This document shows positions 12,042 through 22,457 of a DNA stretch of 64,000 bases, piece by piece; position 1 is the first letter of the stretch; the number at the start of each line of letters is the position of its first letter. Source of the DNA: Rhizobium mongolense subsp. loessense (GTDB lineage: Bacteria; Pseudomonadota; Alphaproteobacteria; Rhizobiales; Rhizobiaceae); contig NZ_FMTM01000001.1 of the NCBI RefSeq assembly GCF_900099775.1, forward strand, positions 310,001 through 374,000. The letters are read 5' to 3'. The notes beneath the pieces were generated by a model, which saw only the letters and a program-made list of their open reading frames with translations, did not search any database and had not been told where the DNA came from. The position numbers and the translations under genes were made by a program.

Positions 12042-13448
12042 CTAAGCAGGCTTGATGGGAAAAATCACGCTGACGGTAAGGCCACGGCCGTCTTCTTTTT
12101 CCGGATCTGTATCGGAAAGCTCCAGCGTGCCGCCATGCAGTTCCATCACCGCCTCGACCAGCGAAAGGCCGAGCCCCGTGCCCGGCTTGGACCGGCTCTC
12201 GTCAAGCCGCACGAAGCGCTTGACGACATCCACGCGCTTGTCGGCGGGAATGCCCGGCCCGTGGTCGGCGACCGAAAGGCAAATGCCGTCAGGCCGGCGC
12301 AGCAGCTTCAGGCTGATTTCACCGCCCTTGGCACCCCCGGAGTATTTGATCGCGTTGTCGATCAGATTGAAGATCGCCTGGCCGATCAATTCACGGTTGC
12401 CTTGGATGGATATGCCGGGTTCGATGCTGGATGTCAGCACCAGTCCGGCCTCATCCGCAACCGGCTCGTAAAGTTCGGCGCTGTCGGCAACAATCGTTGA
12501 AAGCTCGATTGGTGACATCTCCGCGGCGACAGAACCCGCTTCCACGCGCGAGATCATCAAAAGCGCATCGAAGGTTCGGATCAATTGATCGGATTCCGAG
12601 ATGATCCCATCCAGAGCCAGGCGGCGCTGATCCTCATTGGCCGTGTCAATCGCATCAGCGGCCTTGTTGCGCAGACGCGTCAGCGGCGTCTTGAGGTCGT
12701 GAGCAATATTGTCGGAAACCTGCCGCAGGCCCTCGTTCAGCTTTTCGATGCGCTCCAACATCGTGTTCAGCGAAACCGACAGGCGGTCGAACTCGTCACC
12801 CGAACCACCGACCGGCAGGCGCTGCGAGAGGTCCCCCGCCATGATCTTCTTGCTTGCGGCGGACATGCGGTCGATCCGCTTCAGCGCGTTGCGGCCGATG
12901 CCAAACCAGATGATGATGGCGCCGAGGCCCATGATCGCAAGCGCGATCATCAGCGCCTGGCGCACCAGCACGCGGAAGCGCTCGGGCTCGCCGAGATCGC
13001 GGCCGACGAGAATGCGCAGGCCGTTGTCGAGGACGAAGATATTGGCGATCGCCATGTGGCGGCGGTCGATCCCGCTGTCGGCGTAACGTCGATAGAAGAA
13101 GGGAACTGAGGTCCAACCGGTTTCCTCAAAGACGCCCGGCTGCACCGAGGCGACGTTGCCCGCAAGGATATCGCCCGACGGGCCGGCGATGACATAGAGA
13201 TTGGCGCCCGGCTGGCGCGTGCGGCGCTCCATCGCGCGCAGCAGCGCGTTCATGCCCCCCAGATCATACGCACGCCGGACCACATCGACTTCTTGCTGGA
13301 CGGCCTCGCGGATCTGCCCGCTGAGCAGCCGCTGCGACATCGCCGTCACGTAGAAGACGAGCGTTGCGGCACAGATTGCGAAAAGCAGGATATAAAGGGC
13401 CGAAAGGCGGACTGCGGTGGACTTGAAGAGAACCCAAAAACGGCTCAT
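12042..13448 (-). CDS. two-component sensor histidine kinase (HAMP type)
   Basis: The 468-residue protein has a membrane helix at about 14-36, a periplasmic sensor of roughly 125 residues, and a second helix at about 165-185. A HAMP domain follows (about 187-240), then HisKA with His250 (NIAHDLKTPLTRLRN), and HATPase boxes (LIDNAIKYSGG, DHGPGIPADK, GTGLGLSLVEA). It overlaps the response-regulator gene by four bases, so the two are cotranscribed and form one pair. They sit directly downstream of degP, suggesting an envelope-stress or periplasmic input, but the signal is unknown. Confidence 0.93.
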   Translation of the reverse strand: MSRFWVLFKSTAVRLSALYILLFAICAATLVFYVTAMSQRLLSGQIREAVQQEVDVVRRAYDLGGMNALLRAMERRTRQPGANLYVIAGPSGDILAGNVASVQPGVFEETGWTSVPFFYRRYADSGIDRRHMAIANIFVLDNGLRILVGRDLGEPERFRVLVRQALMIALAIMGLGAIIIWFGIGRNALKRIDRMSAASKKIMAGDLSQRLPVGGSGDEFDRLSVSLNTMLERIEKLNEGLRQVSDNIAHDLKTPLTRLRNKAADAIDTANEDQRRLALDGIISESDQLIRTFDALLMISRVEAGSVAAEMSPIELSTIVADSAELYEPVADEAGLVLTSSIEPGISIQGNRELIGQAIFNLIDNAIKYSGGAKGGEISLKLLRRPDGICLSVADHGPGIPADKRVDVVKRFVRLDESRSKPGTGLGLSLVEAVMELHGGTLELSDTDPEKEDGRGLTVSVIFPIKPA

Positions 13449-14197
13449 CCCTCGTCCTTGATCATGTATCCCGCACCGCGGATCGTCTTCAGCAGCGGCC
13501 GGCTGAAGTCCTTCTCGATCTTCGAGCGCAGGCGCGAGACATGCACGTCGATGACGTTCGTCTGTGGATCGAAATGGTAATCCCAGACATGCTCGAGCAG
13601 CATGGTGCGCGTGACGACCTGCCCGGCATTCTTCATCAGATATTCGAGTAGGCGGAATTCGCGCGGCTGCAGCGGGATTTCCTTGCCGCCGCGTCGGACT
13701 TCATGGGAAAGCCGGTCGAGTTCGAGGTCGCCGACGCGGTAGACCACGTCCTGCTCCGGCGTCCCCTTGCGGCGGCCGAGCACTTCGACACGGGCGAGAA
13801 GCTCGCTGAACGCATAGGGCTTCGGCAGATAGTCGTCGCCGCCGGCGCGAAGGCCGGTCACGCGGTCATCGACCTGCCCCAGGGCGGAAAGAATGAGAAG
13901 CGGCGTATGAACGCCCTTACGCCGCAACTCGCTGATGACGGAGAGCCCGTCGCGGCGCGGCAGCATGCGGTCGATAACGATCACGTCGTAGGTGTTTTCG
14001 GACCCCATGAAGAGCCCGCTTTCGCCGTCGCTTGCATGATCGGCGATGATGCCCGCCTCGCGAAAGGCCTTCGTGAGGTAGGCCGCGGCTTCAAGATCGT
14101 CTTCGATGATGAGAATCTTCATCCGGCCGACATTACCTGCCGGTTGCGTTTGGGCAAGGCTCAAAGCGTCATCCTGTTGCAGTGGGGTCATCGCCAT
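13445..14197 (-). CDS. OmpR/PhoB-family response regulator
   Basis: An N-terminal receiver domain begins MKILIIEDD, with its acidic pair, the phospho-acceptor Asp in VIVIDRMLP (Asp76 from the first Met) and the conserved Lys in YLPKPYAFSE. A winged-helix output domain follows (LQPREFRLLEYLMKNAGQVV, then NVIDVHVSRLRSKIEK). It pairs with the overlapping kinase gene. The first ATG has AAGGA just upstream; an internal ATG at 14122 would start exactly at the receiver domain and is also possible. Confidence 0.93.
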   Translation of the reverse strand: MAMTPLQQDDALSLAQTQPAGNVGRMKILIIEDDLEAAAYLTKAFREAGIIADHASDGESGLFMGSENTYDVIVIDRMLPRRDGLSVISELRRKGVHTPLLILSALGQVDDRVTGLRAGGDDYLPKPYAFSELLARVEVLGRRKGTPEQDVVYRVGDLELDRLSHEVRRGGKEIPLQPREFRLLEYLMKNAGQVVTRTMLLEHVWDYHFDPQTNVIDVHVSRLRSKIEKDFSRPLLKTIRGAGYMIKDEG

Positions 14198-14220
14198 CGT
14201 CCTTGAAAAGGATGGAGAAA

Positions 14221-14253
14221 GGGAGCCGCGCGGAGGTTGGATCGCGGCTCCCC
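14221..14253 (-). terminator. terminator hairpin after degP
   Basis: A perfect 10-bp inverted repeat (GGGAGCCGCG / CGCGGCTCCC, 12-base loop) lies between degP and the response-regulator gene. On the minus strand it is followed by CTTTCTCC, and on the plus strand by six T residues, so it may be bidirectional. It would reduce readthrough from degP into the two-component operon. Confidence 0.7.
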
Positions 14254-14275
14254 TTTTTTGGCCAAGGTGGGAGGG

Positions 14276-15847
14276 TTAGCCTTGGCCGTTGATCGGCAGC
14301 GCAACGAAGCGGCTGCCTTCCTGGGACTGGATCTGGAAGAGAGCCCGGGTGCGTCCGTCCTTCTTCGCCTGGTTCAGAACCTTGACGACATCATCGGCGG
14401 TCGAGACCTGCTGGTTGTTCACCGAGGTGATCTTTTCGCCTTGCTTGATGCCCTTGTCGGCAGCATCCGAATCCGCGTCGATGCCAGTGATCGTCAGGCC
14501 CTTGCCGTCATCTGAGGGGCCGACCGTCAGGCCGAGATCGGCAAGCGCCTTCTCGGATGCCGGTGCCTCAGGCTGCGGTGCCGGACCGCCATTGTCGTCG
14601 TTGGAAGCGTCCTTCTGGTCAATCGGCAAGGTGCCGAGTTCAACGGTGAGGGACTGAGCCTTGCCGTCGCGCCAGACCGACACTTCGACCTTGCTGCCAG
14701 GCTGCATGGCGCCGATTCGGCGGCTGAGATCGCGGGCATCCTTGACCGTTTCGCCATTGACGGCAGTAACGACGTCGCCAGCCTTCATGCCCGCCTTCTG
14801 GCCCGGCGTTCCATCTTGAGCCGAGACGACCAGCGCGCCGTTGGCTTCCGAAAGGCCGAGCGAATCGGCGATGTCCTTGGTAACCGGCTGGATTTGTACG
14901 CCGAGATAGCCGCGCGAAACCGTACCGTCCTTCATCAGGTCGGCAACGACGTCTCTGGCGGTCGAAGCCGGGATCGCGAAGGCGATGCCGACGCTGCCGC
15001 CCGACGGCGAGAAGATCGCGGTGTTGATGCCGACCACCTGGCCGCTGAGGTTGAAGGTCGGACCACCGGAGTTGCCGCGGTTCACGGCGGCGTCCACCTG
15101 CAGGTAGTCGTCATAAGGACCGGAGCCGATATCGCGGCCACGGGCCGAAATGATGCCTGCCGTTACCGTGCCGCCGAGACCGAACGGATTGCCGACCGCC
15201 ACGACCCAGTCACCGACGCGGACATTATTGTCGTCAGCCCAGTTGACATAGGTGAACTTGCGGCCCTTGCCGTCAACCTTGAGTACGGCAAGGTCCGTGC
15301 GCGGGTCCCGCCCGATCAGCTTGGCGTCAAACTCGGTCCCGTCGGTCATGACGGCAACGAAGGCCGAGCCGTCGGAAACGACGTGATTGTTGGTGACGAC
15401 ATAGCCGTCCTCGGAAATGAAGAAGCCGGAGCCCTGCGCGACTGGGCGCAGGCGGCCCTTGCCATCCGGCGGGCCAAACCTTCTGTTGGGACCGCCCTGC
15501 GGACCGTTCGGGCCTTGTTCGCCGAACTGCCTGAAGAAGCGCTTCAGCGGGTGGTCGTCGGGAAGATCGTCGAAACCGCGGCCGTTGAAATCGAACGCGA
15601 AGCCGTCGGTGCTGTCGGAGGCCGGATTGATGCGGGATTCAACGCGAACGGAAACGACGGCCGGGGAAACGGCGTCGACGACATTCGCAAAGCTCGGGAC
15701 CGACGGAGCTTGAACATTGACGGCTTCGGCGTAGGAACGCGTGATCTCAAGCGGCACACCGGTTGCAAACACGGCGGCAGCGAGACCTGCGACAGTGGAC
15801 GCCTTCAGCATCGTTTTGAGGGAGGGGGTCTTGAACATTTTAGGCAC
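14276..15847 (-). CDS. degP: periplasmic serine protease, DegP/HtrA (Do) family
   Basis: The 523-residue protein starts with a basic region and hydrophobic signal segment (about residues 10-42). A trypsin-like domain carries the triad His155 (TNNHVV), Asp185 (DPRTDLAVLK) and Ser260 (GNSGGP). Two PDZ domains follow, at about 300-395 and 425-515. A Gly/Pro-rich insertion (NGPQGGPNRRFGPP) sits in the LA-loop region. It degrades or refolds damaged envelope proteins in the periplasm. The promoter should lie in the 250-base spacer upstream. The gene lies just upstream of a two-component operon on the same strand, separated by a strong hairpin. Confidence 0.95.
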   Translation of the reverse strand: MPKMFKTPSLKTMLKASTVAGLAAAVFATGVPLEITRSYAEAVNVQAPSVPSFANVVDAVSPAVVSVRVESRINPASDSTDGFAFDFNGRGFDDLPDDHPLKRFFRQFGEQGPNGPQGGPNRRFGPPDGKGRLRPVAQGSGFFISEDGYVVTNNHVVSDGSAFVAVMTDGTEFDAKLIGRDPRTDLAVLKVDGKGRKFTYVNWADDNNVRVGDWVVAVGNPFGLGGTVTAGIISARGRDIGSGPYDDYLQVDAAVNRGNSGGPTFNLSGQVVGINTAIFSPSGGSVGIAFAIPASTARDVVADLMKDGTVSRGYLGVQIQPVTKDIADSLGLSEANGALVVSAQDGTPGQKAGMKAGDVVTAVNGETVKDARDLSRRIGAMQPGSKVEVSVWRDGKAQSLTVELGTLPIDQKDASNDDNGGPAPQPEAPASEKALADLGLTVGPSDDGKGLTITGIDADSDAADKGIKQGEKITSVNNQQVSTADDVVKVLNQAKKDGRTRALFQIQSQEGSRFVALPINGQG

Positions 15848-16100
15848 CTTCTCTTCTTCTTCTCTTCGTCCCGGCCAATGCCGGATCGGTCGATGGATGA
15901 AGATATAGGATGCCGCACCTTACTGCGAACTGTCCGCATAATGAAAAATTCGTAATGTAGGGCCAAACGCTGTATAAATTTCAGTGCCCGAGGCAACCTC
16001 GACGGGTTGAGGCGCCGTACTTCTTGCTCCCTTAGATATATTCATGATATCTTAAATATTCTTCCACTCCGACGAGGATGCCTTGCGGCAGGGTCATGCG

Positions 16101-16691
16101 ATGAGGGTTGTCGGAACATCTGCGTTGAGTGTCTTGCTTGGGATCTCGCTCGCCTGGGCTGGTCCTCTGCACGATGCGGCAAGAGACGGCAATCGCGAAC
16201 ATGCCGGCCAGCTTATCGATCAGGGCGCGAATATCGCCGAGCCGGATGCGGCAGGAGAGCCGCCTCTACTGATCGCGGCACTTGCCGGAAACAAGGATAT
16301 CGTCGCACTTCTGCTCGAAAAAGGCGCCGATATCGAGATCAGAAACAAGGGCGGGCTGACGGCGTTGCACGCGGCCGCCTATGGCGGGCACCTCGATGTC
16401 GTTGAACTGCTCGTATCGAAGGGTGCGCTGATCAATGATGAAAAGAATTTCTACCATATGTCGCCGCTTCATGCTGCGGCCGAAGAAGGTCATGCCGATG
16501 TCGTCGCCTTTCTCGTCGCGCACAAGGCAAACATAGAGGCAAAGGAACGCAACGGCTACACGCCGTTGACGCAGGCCGGATGGCGATCCCACTGGGATGC
16601 CGCAGACCTGCTGTTGAAAGCGGGCGCTGTTTGCCAGCAGGCCGACCTGGTCGGCGACTGGCTGTACGGCGAGTGCACGAAGCGGAAATAA
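16101..16691 (+). CDS. secreted ankyrin-repeat protein
   Basis: The ATG at 16101 gives 196 residues starting with a clean signal peptide (MRVVGTSALSVLLGISLAWA, cleavage after Ala20). About four ankyrin repeats follow, recognisable by GGLTALHAAAYGGHLDVVEL and MSPLHAAAEEGHADVVAFL, with a short cysteine-containing C-terminus. Ankyrin repeats mediate protein-protein contacts; the periplasmic partner is unknown. A TTG 18 bases upstream is in frame but is less likely. It is followed after 42 bases by a YHS-domain gene in the same direction, so the two may be cotranscribed. Confidence 0.88.
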   Translation: MRVVGTSALSVLLGISLAWAGPLHDAARDGNREHAGQLIDQGANIAEPDAAGEPPLLIAALAGNKDIVALLLEKGADIEIRNKGGLTALHAAAYGGHLDVVELLVSKGALINDEKNFYHMSPLHAAAEEGHADVVAFLVAHKANIEAKERNGYTPLTQAGWRSHWDAADLLLKAGAVCQQADLVGDWLYGECTKRK

Positions 16692-16733
16692 CGCTTGCTG
16701 CATCTCATCGCCCGAACTGGGAGAATGGACAAG

Positions 16734-17255
16734 ATGTCATATCGCAAGCAGACAGGCAGCCCTGCCGCCTATATTATCGCTGGCGCCGCGATCCTCTTGG
16801 CGTTTACGCAACCGGCAGCGGCGGAAGAGCCGGTGAATACCGGCTATTTCGGGGACGTGGCGATCAAGGGCTACGATCCGGTGGCCTATTTCACCGAGAA
16901 CAAAGCCGTGGAAGGATCTCCGGTCTACTCGTATCGCTGGCTGGGTGCCGAATGGCATTTCACCAGTTCCGAAAACCGCGACCGCTTTATTGCCGAACCC
17001 GGCAAATATGCGCCTCAATACGGCGGATATTGCGCTGACGGCGTTTCCTTCGGAACCGTCACGACCAATATCGACCCGAAGGCATGGCGGATCATCGATG
17101 GTAAGCTCTATCTGAGTTACGATCCCGGTGCCGCGGAAGGCTTCGAAAAGAAGCCGACCAAGGTCGTCGACTCCCAAAAGCACTGGTCGGAGGTGCAGAG
17201 CACCCTGATTTCCGACAAGGTGAGCAAGGACTGGCAGCATATGTCGGCCAAGTGA
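16734..17255 (+). CDS. exported YHS-domain protein
   Basis: The ATG at 16734 follows GGGAGA by nine bases and gives 173 residues. An N-terminal signal segment ends near PAAA (residue 30). The remainder contains a YHS-type motif region: GYDPVAYFTENKAVEGSP, then a FTSSENRDRF segment and QYGGYCADG. YHS domains are associated with copper-binding proteins and metal handling, but here only the fold is recognisable and no redox partner is adjacent. It is convergent with the cyclase gene that follows. Confidence 0.87.
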   Translation: MSYRKQTGSPAAYIIAGAAILLAFTQPAAAEEPVNTGYFGDVAIKGYDPVAYFTENKAVEGSPVYSYRWLGAEWHFTSSENRDRFIAEPGKYAPQYGGYCADGVSFGTVTTNIDPKAWRIIDGKLYLSYDPGAAEGFEKKPTKVVDSQKHWSEVQSTLISDKVSKDWQHMSAK

Positions 17256-17257
17256 AT

Positions 17258-19474
17258 TCACGGCGTTAGCGAGAAGAACTTCAGCGCCTGCGGGGTTACG
17301 TGAACATACTGGGCGCCGCCTTGTCCGGCGTCCTTGTTTCTGTAAACCTGCCCGCACACCATGCGATCGAGAAAATAGCCGCCGAACCGCTCGCAGAGCC
17401 TGTTTCCCTGCACCTCCACCGTGCCGGTGATGTTGGTATTGGCGCTGCGGTAAGCGGTATTGCCCGCCTTGTCGAAATACTGGACGAACACCGTTCCGTT
17501 TTTGTGTTTTCCGCTCCATGTCTTGTCGCTGATCAGGTTGTGCAAGGCGTCTGCATCAAGCTGATCAGCTTCCGAACCGTCGAACCCAAAGGGCCATTCC
17601 GGAATCCCGGCCGCGCGCAATCCCGCCAGATGATGCTCCAGGTCGTCTTCGCGCCAGTAGTCGTAGAGATAATTGTAGTAGGTAAGGTTGGCGTCCGGAA
17701 ACAGTTCCAGAAGCTTGGCCTTTTCCTGGGCGCCGCGAACCCGGTCCCCTTCATACGCATAGGCTGCCGTCAGGTACTCGCGCGCAGGCTCTGCGTTTGG
17801 CAGCGCATCCCGCGCCGCCTCGATGAGCGGAATTGCGCGCCTGTTGTCCCGCGCGGTGTAAAAGACGATTCCGGCCAGCAGCCGGAAGCTCGACGGTGGA
17901 GCGGGATCGAGCCGCAAAGCCTTTTCCATCTCAGCGATTGCTTCGTCGTGACTACCCGTATGGACGAGGATCAAAGCCAGGTTGCCGAAGGCCTCCGCAC
18001 TGTTGGGCTGCGCCTGCACCGCCCGGTTTGCCGACTCCCGCGCTTCCGCGGCCCGGCCGTCAACCAGCTGCAGCAGGGCGAGAACGGTGTGGGCGCGCGC
18101 ATTGTCGGGGTCGAGCTTGAGCGCTTGTCCGGCCGCATCATAGGCAATCTTGCGCGCCACCGCCGCCGACCAGAGAAAGTTGTAGTCGTTACGCCAGACG
18201 TCGACGGCAACGCGCGCAATGCCGGCATGCGCATCAGCAAAGTTCGGATCGAGATCGATCGCCTTCTGATAATAGGACAGCGTGCGACGATAGGTTTCCA
18301 CGTCGCTGTAGGCGAGACCCTCCTGCTCCGCCCGCATGTAGTAATCGTAGGCTTCCAGATTGTCGCTCGGTATCCGCTCCAGCTGGGTACGCTCGCCCTC
18401 GCTGAGTTCCACTGCAAGCGCGGAGATGATCCTGCCGGTGACGTCGTCCTGAATTGCGAATAGATCGGCATATTGGCGGTCGTAGCGCTCGGCCCAAACC
18501 GAAAGCCCGCTCAGCGCGTCGATCAGCTTGACGTTGATCCGCAGCCGCGGCCCCGCGCGCTGCAACGTGCCTTCGAGCACGTAGTGGACGCCGAGTTCCG
18601 CCGCGACATCCTGAATCTTGCCTGCACCGTTCTGAATGGCAAATACCGAATGCCTGGCGATGACGAAGAGTCCCGAAACCTTGGACAGCTCCGTGATCAG
18701 GTCGTCGGTCAGCCCCTGGGCCAGATGATCCTGCTCCGTATCACCGCTGACATTGATGAACGGCAACACCGCCACCGAAGGTTTGTCCGGCAGGGGATAG
18801 GCGAAGCGCTCGACCAGCGTTGGCGTCAGGCCAAGCTCCCACGGCTGCCACCAGTAGGCTGTGGCAGCGGCCAAAAGCAGGACGGCAATGGCAGCCGCTA
18901 GGCCGGCAGGCATCCTCAACAGACGCTTGACGCTTCTAGGTAATATCTGGGCTTTATTCGGTTCCAGTACGACCTGGTAGACGCGGATCGGCTCGACGAT
19001 GCCCTTCACTTTTTGTCTGCCAAGCGAGGAGTAGCCGACATCAAGCTTGGTTTTTACCTGATCGTAAGTCGTGCCGGAGATCGCAATCCCTCCCGGCTCG
19101 GCCAGCGCCTGTATGCGGTCTGCGATATTGACGCCATCACCCTGAATGTCGTCGCCTTCGACAATGATGTCTCCAAGGTTGACGCCGATGCGGAAATCGA
19201 GCCGCAACGCTCCATCGCCGGATGCTTTTCGCAATGCCTTCTCGCGCTGTACGTCCATTGCGCAATGCAAGGCGTCGACAACGCTGTGAAATTCAACAAG
19301 CAGGCCGTCGCCCATGGTCTTCACAAGCCGGCCGTGATGTTCGGTGATCTTGGGCAGGAAGATGTCGTCCATGTCCGCCTGAAAGCAGCGACGCGTGCCC
19401 TCTTCGTCGATCTGGCTCAAACGGCTGTAACCGGCGACGTCAGCGATCAGAATTGCTGCAAGACGGCGCTCCAT
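17258..19474 (-). CDS. class III nucleotide cyclase fused to TPR repeats
   Basis: Residues 1-165 are a class III adenylate/guanylate cyclase domain with metal aspartates at 12 (LIADVAGYSRLS) and 56 (KTMGDGLLVEF). A membrane helix follows at about 190-212, then a TolB/FlgO-like domain (VAVLPFINVSGD, YVLEGTLQRAGPRLRINVKL), then several TPRs and a C-terminal extension. This multi-domain type is expanded in rhizobia. It presumably makes cAMP in response to a periplasmic or protein-protein signal, with the cyclase in the cytosol. The ATG matches the conserved MERRLAAI start. The spacer to the cyc operon is short, but the genes run in the same direction. Confidence 0.9.
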   Translation of the reverse strand: MERRLAAILIADVAGYSRLSQIDEEGTRRCFQADMDDIFLPKITEHHGRLVKTMGDGLLVEFHSVVDALHCAMDVQREKALRKASGDGALRLDFRIGVNLGDIIVEGDDIQGDGVNIADRIQALAEPGGIAISGTTYDQVKTKLDVGYSSLGRQKVKGIVEPIRVYQVVLEPNKAQILPRSVKRLLRMPAGLAAAIAVLLLAAATAYWWQPWELGLTPTLVERFAYPLPDKPSVAVLPFINVSGDTEQDHLAQGLTDDLITELSKVSGLFVIARHSVFAIQNGAGKIQDVAAELGVHYVLEGTLQRAGPRLRINVKLIDALSGLSVWAERYDRQYADLFAIQDDVTGRIISALAVELSEGERTQLERIPSDNLEAYDYYMRAEQEGLAYSDVETYRRTLSYYQKAIDLDPNFADAHAGIARVAVDVWRNDYNFLWSAAVARKIAYDAAGQALKLDPDNARAHTVLALLQLVDGRAAEARESANRAVQAQPNSAEAFGNLALILVHTGSHDEAIAEMEKALRLDPAPPSSFRLLAGIVFYTARDNRRAIPLIEAARDALPNAEPAREYLTAAYAYEGDRVRGAQEKAKLLELFPDANLTYYNYLYDYWREDDLEHHLAGLRAAGIPEWPFGFDGSEADQLDADALHNLISDKTWSGKHKNGTVFVQYFDKAGNTAYRSANTNITGTVEVQGNRLCERFGGYFLDRMVCGQVYRNKDAGQGGAQYVHVTPQALKFFSLTP

Positions 19475-19567
19475 GTCTTCCCCGCATGCTGCGATGGCTC
19501 CCGGGCGCGCATCTTACCGCAGGTTGATTGGCGAAGCCATTATGCTGTCAGCAAGATGCGGGTGTGA

Positions 19568-20023
19568 TCATTTGCCGAGCAGTTCGTCGAGCTTTGCCTG
19601 CTCCTCCGCAGTCAGAGGGCTACCGGTCGGCTTTCCCGCATGCCGCCGCGCGAAGACCAGGAGCGAGATGCCACCTACGATGATTAGGAGCACTGGTGCA
19701 CCCCAAAGCAGGACGGTTCTGGTGCTGAGCCTTGGCTTCAGCAGCACGAATTCGCCGTAGCGCGAGACGATGTAGCTCAGCACCTCCTCGTCGGTGTCGC
19801 CATCGGTGATGCGCTCGCGCACCAGCAGCCTGAGGTCCTTGGCAAGGTCGGCATTGGAATCGTCGATCGACTGGTTCTGGCAGACCATGCAGCGCAGTTC
19901 AGCCGACAGCGCCCGGGCACGCGCCTCGAGCGCCGGGTCGGCCAGCACCTCGTCGGGATTGACGGCAAAGGCTGGTGCTGCAGAAAGACACAGCGCGATG
20001 GCGAGGAGGATCGGCCGGATCAT
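19568..20023 (-). CDS. ccmH: cytochrome c maturation protein CcmH/CycL
   Basis: From the ATG at 20023 the protein has 151 residues: a signal peptide ([20 protein letters not shown]), the redox motif [11 protein letters not shown] with the CxxC that reduces apocytochrome c thiols, and a C-terminal membrane helix (about 103-125). The upstream in-frame extension is rejected because the ATG overlaps the ccmF stop as ATGA, the pattern used throughout this operon. It is the last gene of the ccmIEFH (cycHJKL) set, which attaches haem to periplasmic c-type cytochromes needed for respiration and symbiotic nitrogen fixation. Confidence 0.95.
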   Translation of the reverse strand: MIRPILLAIALCLSAAPAFAVNPDEVLADPALEARARALSAELRCMVCQNQSIDDSNADLAKDLRLLVRERITDGDTDEEVLSYIVSRYGEFVLLKPRLSTRTVLLWGAPVLLIIVGGISLLVFARRHAGKPTGSPLTAEEQAKLDELLGK

Positions 20024-22008
20024 TGCGCCGCCTCCAGGACCGGTTTTGCCGGTTTTGCCTTGCGGCGCGGGGCGCCGACGCGCAGCCGCCGGTCGGAAAG
20101 CGACACGAAGCCACCCCCCGCCATCAGCAGCGTCCCGCCCCAGATCAACAGGATGAACGGCTTCCACCAGATGCGCACGACGATGCCGCCGTCCCTGGTC
20201 GGATCGCCGAGCGACACGTAGAGCTGGCTTGCCCCGAAGGTCAGGATACCGGCTTCCGTCGTCGGCATCTGCCGGGCGGCATAAAGACGCTTCGCCGACC
20301 AGGTCTCGGCGACCTCGGCGCCGCCGCGCCGCACCGTGAAGTGTCCGCGCTCCTCGCTATAGTTCGGCCCTTTCGCCGGCCTCAGACCGTCGAAGGAAAG
20401 CGTGTAGCCACCAGCCTCGGTGGTCTCGCCCGGCTTCATCTCGAGCACATGCTCGGTCGAAAAGGCCGACACCGCAACGATGCCGATGACGCTGACGCCA
20501 AGTCCGGCATGCGCAAGTGCGGTGCCGAAGGCCGAGCGCGGCAGGCCTGTCAGCCGCTTCCAGGCGACATGCGCCTTCACCTTGCCGATGCCGGCGCGGT
20601 ACCAGAGGTCGGCAGCCGCACCTGCGACCAGGAACAGTCCGGCCGCCAGCCCGAGCACCGACAGCACCGGCCCGCCGTGCTCGATGTAGAAGACAGCGAG
20701 TGCCGCGGCAAAGGCAATCCCTGCCACGACATAGAGCCGCTGCAGCACGCCCAGAAGATCGCCGCGCTTCCAGGCAAGCAGCGGCCCGAACGGCACGGCG
20801 ACGAGCAACGGTGCCATCAACAGCCCGAAGGTCATGTTAAAGAACGGCGCGCCAACCGAGATCTTGTCGCCGGTGAGCGTCTCCAGAAGCAGCGGATAGA
20901 GCGTCCCGGTCAAGACGGTGCCGCAGGCAACCGTCAGGATCAGGTTGTTCAGCACCAGGGCGCCTTCGCGCGAGACCGGCGCAAACAGGCCGCCCGCACT
21001 CAAACGCGGTGCGCGAAACGCAAACAGCGACAGCGCCCCGCCGATGAAGAGCATGAGAATGCAGAGAATGAAGACGCCGCGGCTCGGGTCGCTGGCAAAG
21101 GCATGCACCGAGGTCAAGACGCCGGAGCGCACCAGGAAGGTGCCGAGCAGCGACAGCGAGAAGGTGAGGATCGCAAGCAGCACGGTCCAGATCTTCAGCG
21201 CCTCGCGCTTTTCCATCACCAGCGCCGAATGCAGCAGTGCGGTTCCGGCAAGCCACGGCATGAAGGAGGCGTTTTCGACCGGATCCCAGAACCACCAGCC
21301 GCCCCAGCCAAGTTCGTAATAGGCCCAGTAGGAGCCCATGGCGATGCCGAGCGTCAGGAAGGTCCAGGCCGCCAGCGTCCAGGGCCTGACCCAGCGCGCC
21401 CAGGCGGCGTCGATCCGGCCTTCCATCAAGGCGGCGACGGCAAAGGAGAAGCACACCGAAAAGCCGACATAACCGAGATAAAGCAGCGGCGGATGGATGG
21501 CGAGCCCGATATCTTGCAGCACCGGATTGAGGTCGCGCCCCTCGGCCGGCGCCGGATCGAGGCGGACGAACGGGTTGGAGGTCAACAGGATGAAGAGGAT
21601 GAAGGCGGCGGAGATCCAGGCCTGAACCGAAAGCACATTGGCCTTCAGCCTGTCCGGCAGATTGCCGCCGAAGAGCGCCACCAGCGCGCTGAACAGCGCA
21701 AGGATCAGCAGCCACAGCATCATCGAGCCTTCGTGATTGCCCCAGACGCCGGAATATTTGTAGATCAGCGGCACCAGCGAATGCGAGTTCTCCCAGACGT
21801 TCCGGACGGTAAAGTCGGAGACCACATGGGCATAGGTCAAAACGCCGAAGGAGAAGGTCACGAGCGCAAAGAGCACGATGGAGCCGAGCGGCGCGACATC
21901 CATCATCGCCTGGTCAAGCCTGCGCGCGCCGATTGCCGGCACCAGCGAAACAACGATCGCTGCCGCCAGCGCCAGGACAAGTGCGTAGTGGCCGATCTCG
22001 ATGATCAT
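20020..22008 (-). CDS. ccmF: haem lyase subunit CcmF/CycK
   Basis: The 662-residue protein has about 15 membrane helices and the haem-handling signature [15 protein letters not shown]. Conserved histidines flank it. The C-terminal domain is periplasmic with a final helix near the end ([18 protein letters not shown]). Length is normal for CcmF. The ATG at 22008 overlaps the ccmE stop by four bases and is preferred to an upstream in-frame Met. It receives haem from CcmE and, with CcmH and CcmI, ligates it to apocytochrome. Confidence 0.96.
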   Translation of the reverse strand: MIIEIGHYALVLALAAAIVVSLVPAIGARRLDQAMMDVAPLGSIVLFALVTFSFGVLTYAHVVSDFTVRNVWENSHSLVPLIYKYSGVWGNHEGSMMLWLLILALFSALVALFGGNLPDRLKANVLSVQAWISAAFILFILLTSNPFVRLDPAPAEGRDLNPVLQDIGLAIHPPLLYLGYVGFSVCFSFAVAALMEGRIDAAWARWVRPWTLAAWTFLTLGIAMGSYWAYYELGWGGWWFWDPVENASFMPWLAGTALLHSALVMEKREALKIWTVLLAILTFSLSLLGTFLVRSGVLTSVHAFASDPSRGVFILCILMLFIGGALSLFAFRAPRLSAGGLFAPVSREGALVLNNLILTVACGTVLTGTLYPLLLETLTGDKISVGAPFFNMTFGLLMAPLLVAVPFGPLLAWKRGDLLGVLQRLYVVAGIAFAAALAVFYIEHGGPVLSVLGLAAGLFLVAGAAADLWYRAGIGKVKAHVAWKRLTGLPRSAFGTALAHAGLGVSVIGIVAVSAFSTEHVLEMKPGETTEAGGYTLSFDGLRPAKGPNYSEERGHFTVRRGGAEVAETWSAKRLYAARQMPTTEAGILTFGASQLYVSLGDPTRDGGIVVRIWWKPFILLIWGGTLLMAGGGFVSLSDRRLRVGAPRRKAKPAKPVLEAAQ

Positions 22009-22457
22009 TGCGTATTCTCGCCTTCCTGCCACAGACCCTGCGCCTTCAGCCGGTCGGCAACGTCCTTCGGCATGTATTTCTCGTCATGCTTGGCAAGCAC
22101 CGTGTCGGCGATGAACTCCCGGCTGCCGGCCGCAAACCGGCCCTCGGTGACGACCCCCTGCCCTTCGCGGAACAGGTCGGGCAGGATGCCGGTATACTTG
22201 ACCTTCACCGCATCGCCGCTGCCGTCGGTGACGGCAAATTCCACCGTCGAGCCTGCGCCGCGCACGACGCTGCCCTCGCCGACCAGCCCGCCGAGGCGGA
22301 TGCGCGTCTCCGGCGCCACCGGTGTTTTGGCAAGGTCGGCCGGCATGTAGAAATAGGCGACCGACTGGCTGAAGGCGAACATGACGAGCAGCACCGCGGC
22401 GAGGATGAAGCCCATGCCGCCGCCAATCACCGCCAGGCGCTTCTGCTTGCGCGTCAT
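22005..22457 (-). CDS. ccmE: haem chaperone CcmE/CycJ
   Basis: The 150-residue protein has an N-terminal membrane anchor (about 8-30) and a small OB-fold periplasmic domain. The covalent haem-binding histidine is at 124 in [10 protein letters not shown], followed by Tyr128, both hallmark residues. It carries haem from CcmC to CcmF; ccmABC are not in this window. It overlaps the upstream ccmI gene and the downstream ccmF gene by four bases each, consistent with translational coupling. Confidence 0.96.
   Translation of the reverse strand: MTRKQKRLAVIGGGMGFILAAVLLVMFAFSQSVAYFYMPADLAKTPVAPETRIRLGGLVGEGSVVRGAGSTVEFAVTDGSGDAVKVKYTGILPDLFREGQGVVTEGRFAAGSREFIADTVLAKHDEKYMPKDVADRLKAQGLWQEGENTQ

Noticed and set aside
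19975..22350. A 791-codon plus-strand frame opposite the cyc operon
   Set aside because: Composition (Arg, Gln, Glu, His runs) is that of an antisense shadow, and the cycJKL genes on the other strand are certain.
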